From NCBI GenBank assembly GCA_002496475.1, contig DAJV01000106.1, forward strand, positions 1 to 14,387: a stretch of 14,387 nucleotides of DNA. The letters are read 5' to 3'. How positions within the stretch are numbered: position 1 is the first letter of the stretch; each line of letters opens with the position of its first letter. The translations under genes and the position numbers were made by a program. The notes under the pieces were generated by a model. The model made no database searches, had not been told where the DNA came from, and saw only the letters and a program-made list of their open reading frames with translations. This document shows, piece after piece, positions 14,387 through 14,387 of the stretch. The stretch is from Vulcanisaeta sp. UBA163 (GTDB taxonomy: Archaea > Thermoproteota > Thermoprotei > Thermoproteales > Thermocladiaceae).

Positions 14387-14387
14387 G

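Noticed and set aside
1..14387. Searched for CRISPR arrays, toxin-antitoxin pairs and defence genes.
   Set aside because: No regularly spaced repeats and no candidate genes. Nearly all coding sequence is conserved housekeeping.

Overview
The window is from a hyperthermophilic crenarchaeon. The best fit is Thermoproteales, close to Vulcanisaeta or Caldivirga; this is inferred from gene content and base composition, not from a search. Supporting signs are: archaeal RNA polymerase with the largest subunit split into A' and A'' and an unsplit B subunit; eukaryote-type ribosomal proteins L30e and S12; TATA boxes about 26-30 nt upstream of genes that look leaderless; GGTG(AT)-type ribosome binding sites mainly at genes inside operons; and a class II tRNA gene with encoded CCA.

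Layout. Positions 2-1003 (+) hold the 3' part of a YchF-type TGS-domain GTPase. It converges, with only 3 bp between stop codons, on argS (arginyl-tRNA synthetase, minus strand, 1007-2935). A 470-bp region without a known gene follows (2936-3405). It holds the argS promoter, a 20-bp-period direct repeat next to a TATA box, a possible small leaderless membrane-protein ORF, two facing hairpin-like sequences that resemble IS200/IS605 (TnpB) right ends, and the rpoH promoter. Next comes the information-processing operon, all on the plus strand: rpoH, rpoB, rpoA1, rpoA2, rpl30e, nusA, rps12 (3406-12475). It makes the catalytic core and jaw of RNA polymerase, the archaeal NusA KH-domain factor and two ribosomal proteins, so transcription and translation capacity are expressed together. 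Extra TATA boxes before rpoB, rpoA1, rpl30e and rps12 suggest internal promoters. A possible 21-codon upstream ORF sits directly before rpoB.

After rps12 there is about 320 bp of AT-rich sequence without a convincing gene, then a minus-strand tRNA-Ser(GCU) gene, divergent from a single-gene unit for the c/K proteolipid of the A/V-type ATPase (13010-13312). The window ends inside a minus-strand M20-family metallopeptidase gene (13358-14386, 5' end missing).

Most of the window is conserved housekeeping sequence. I did not find a clearly new multi-gene system. The points most worth checking are the A at the discriminator position of the Ser tRNA, the small ORF and mobile-element-like hairpins upstream of rpoH, the nested inverted repeat around the rpoH TATA box, and the mini-ORF before rpoB.
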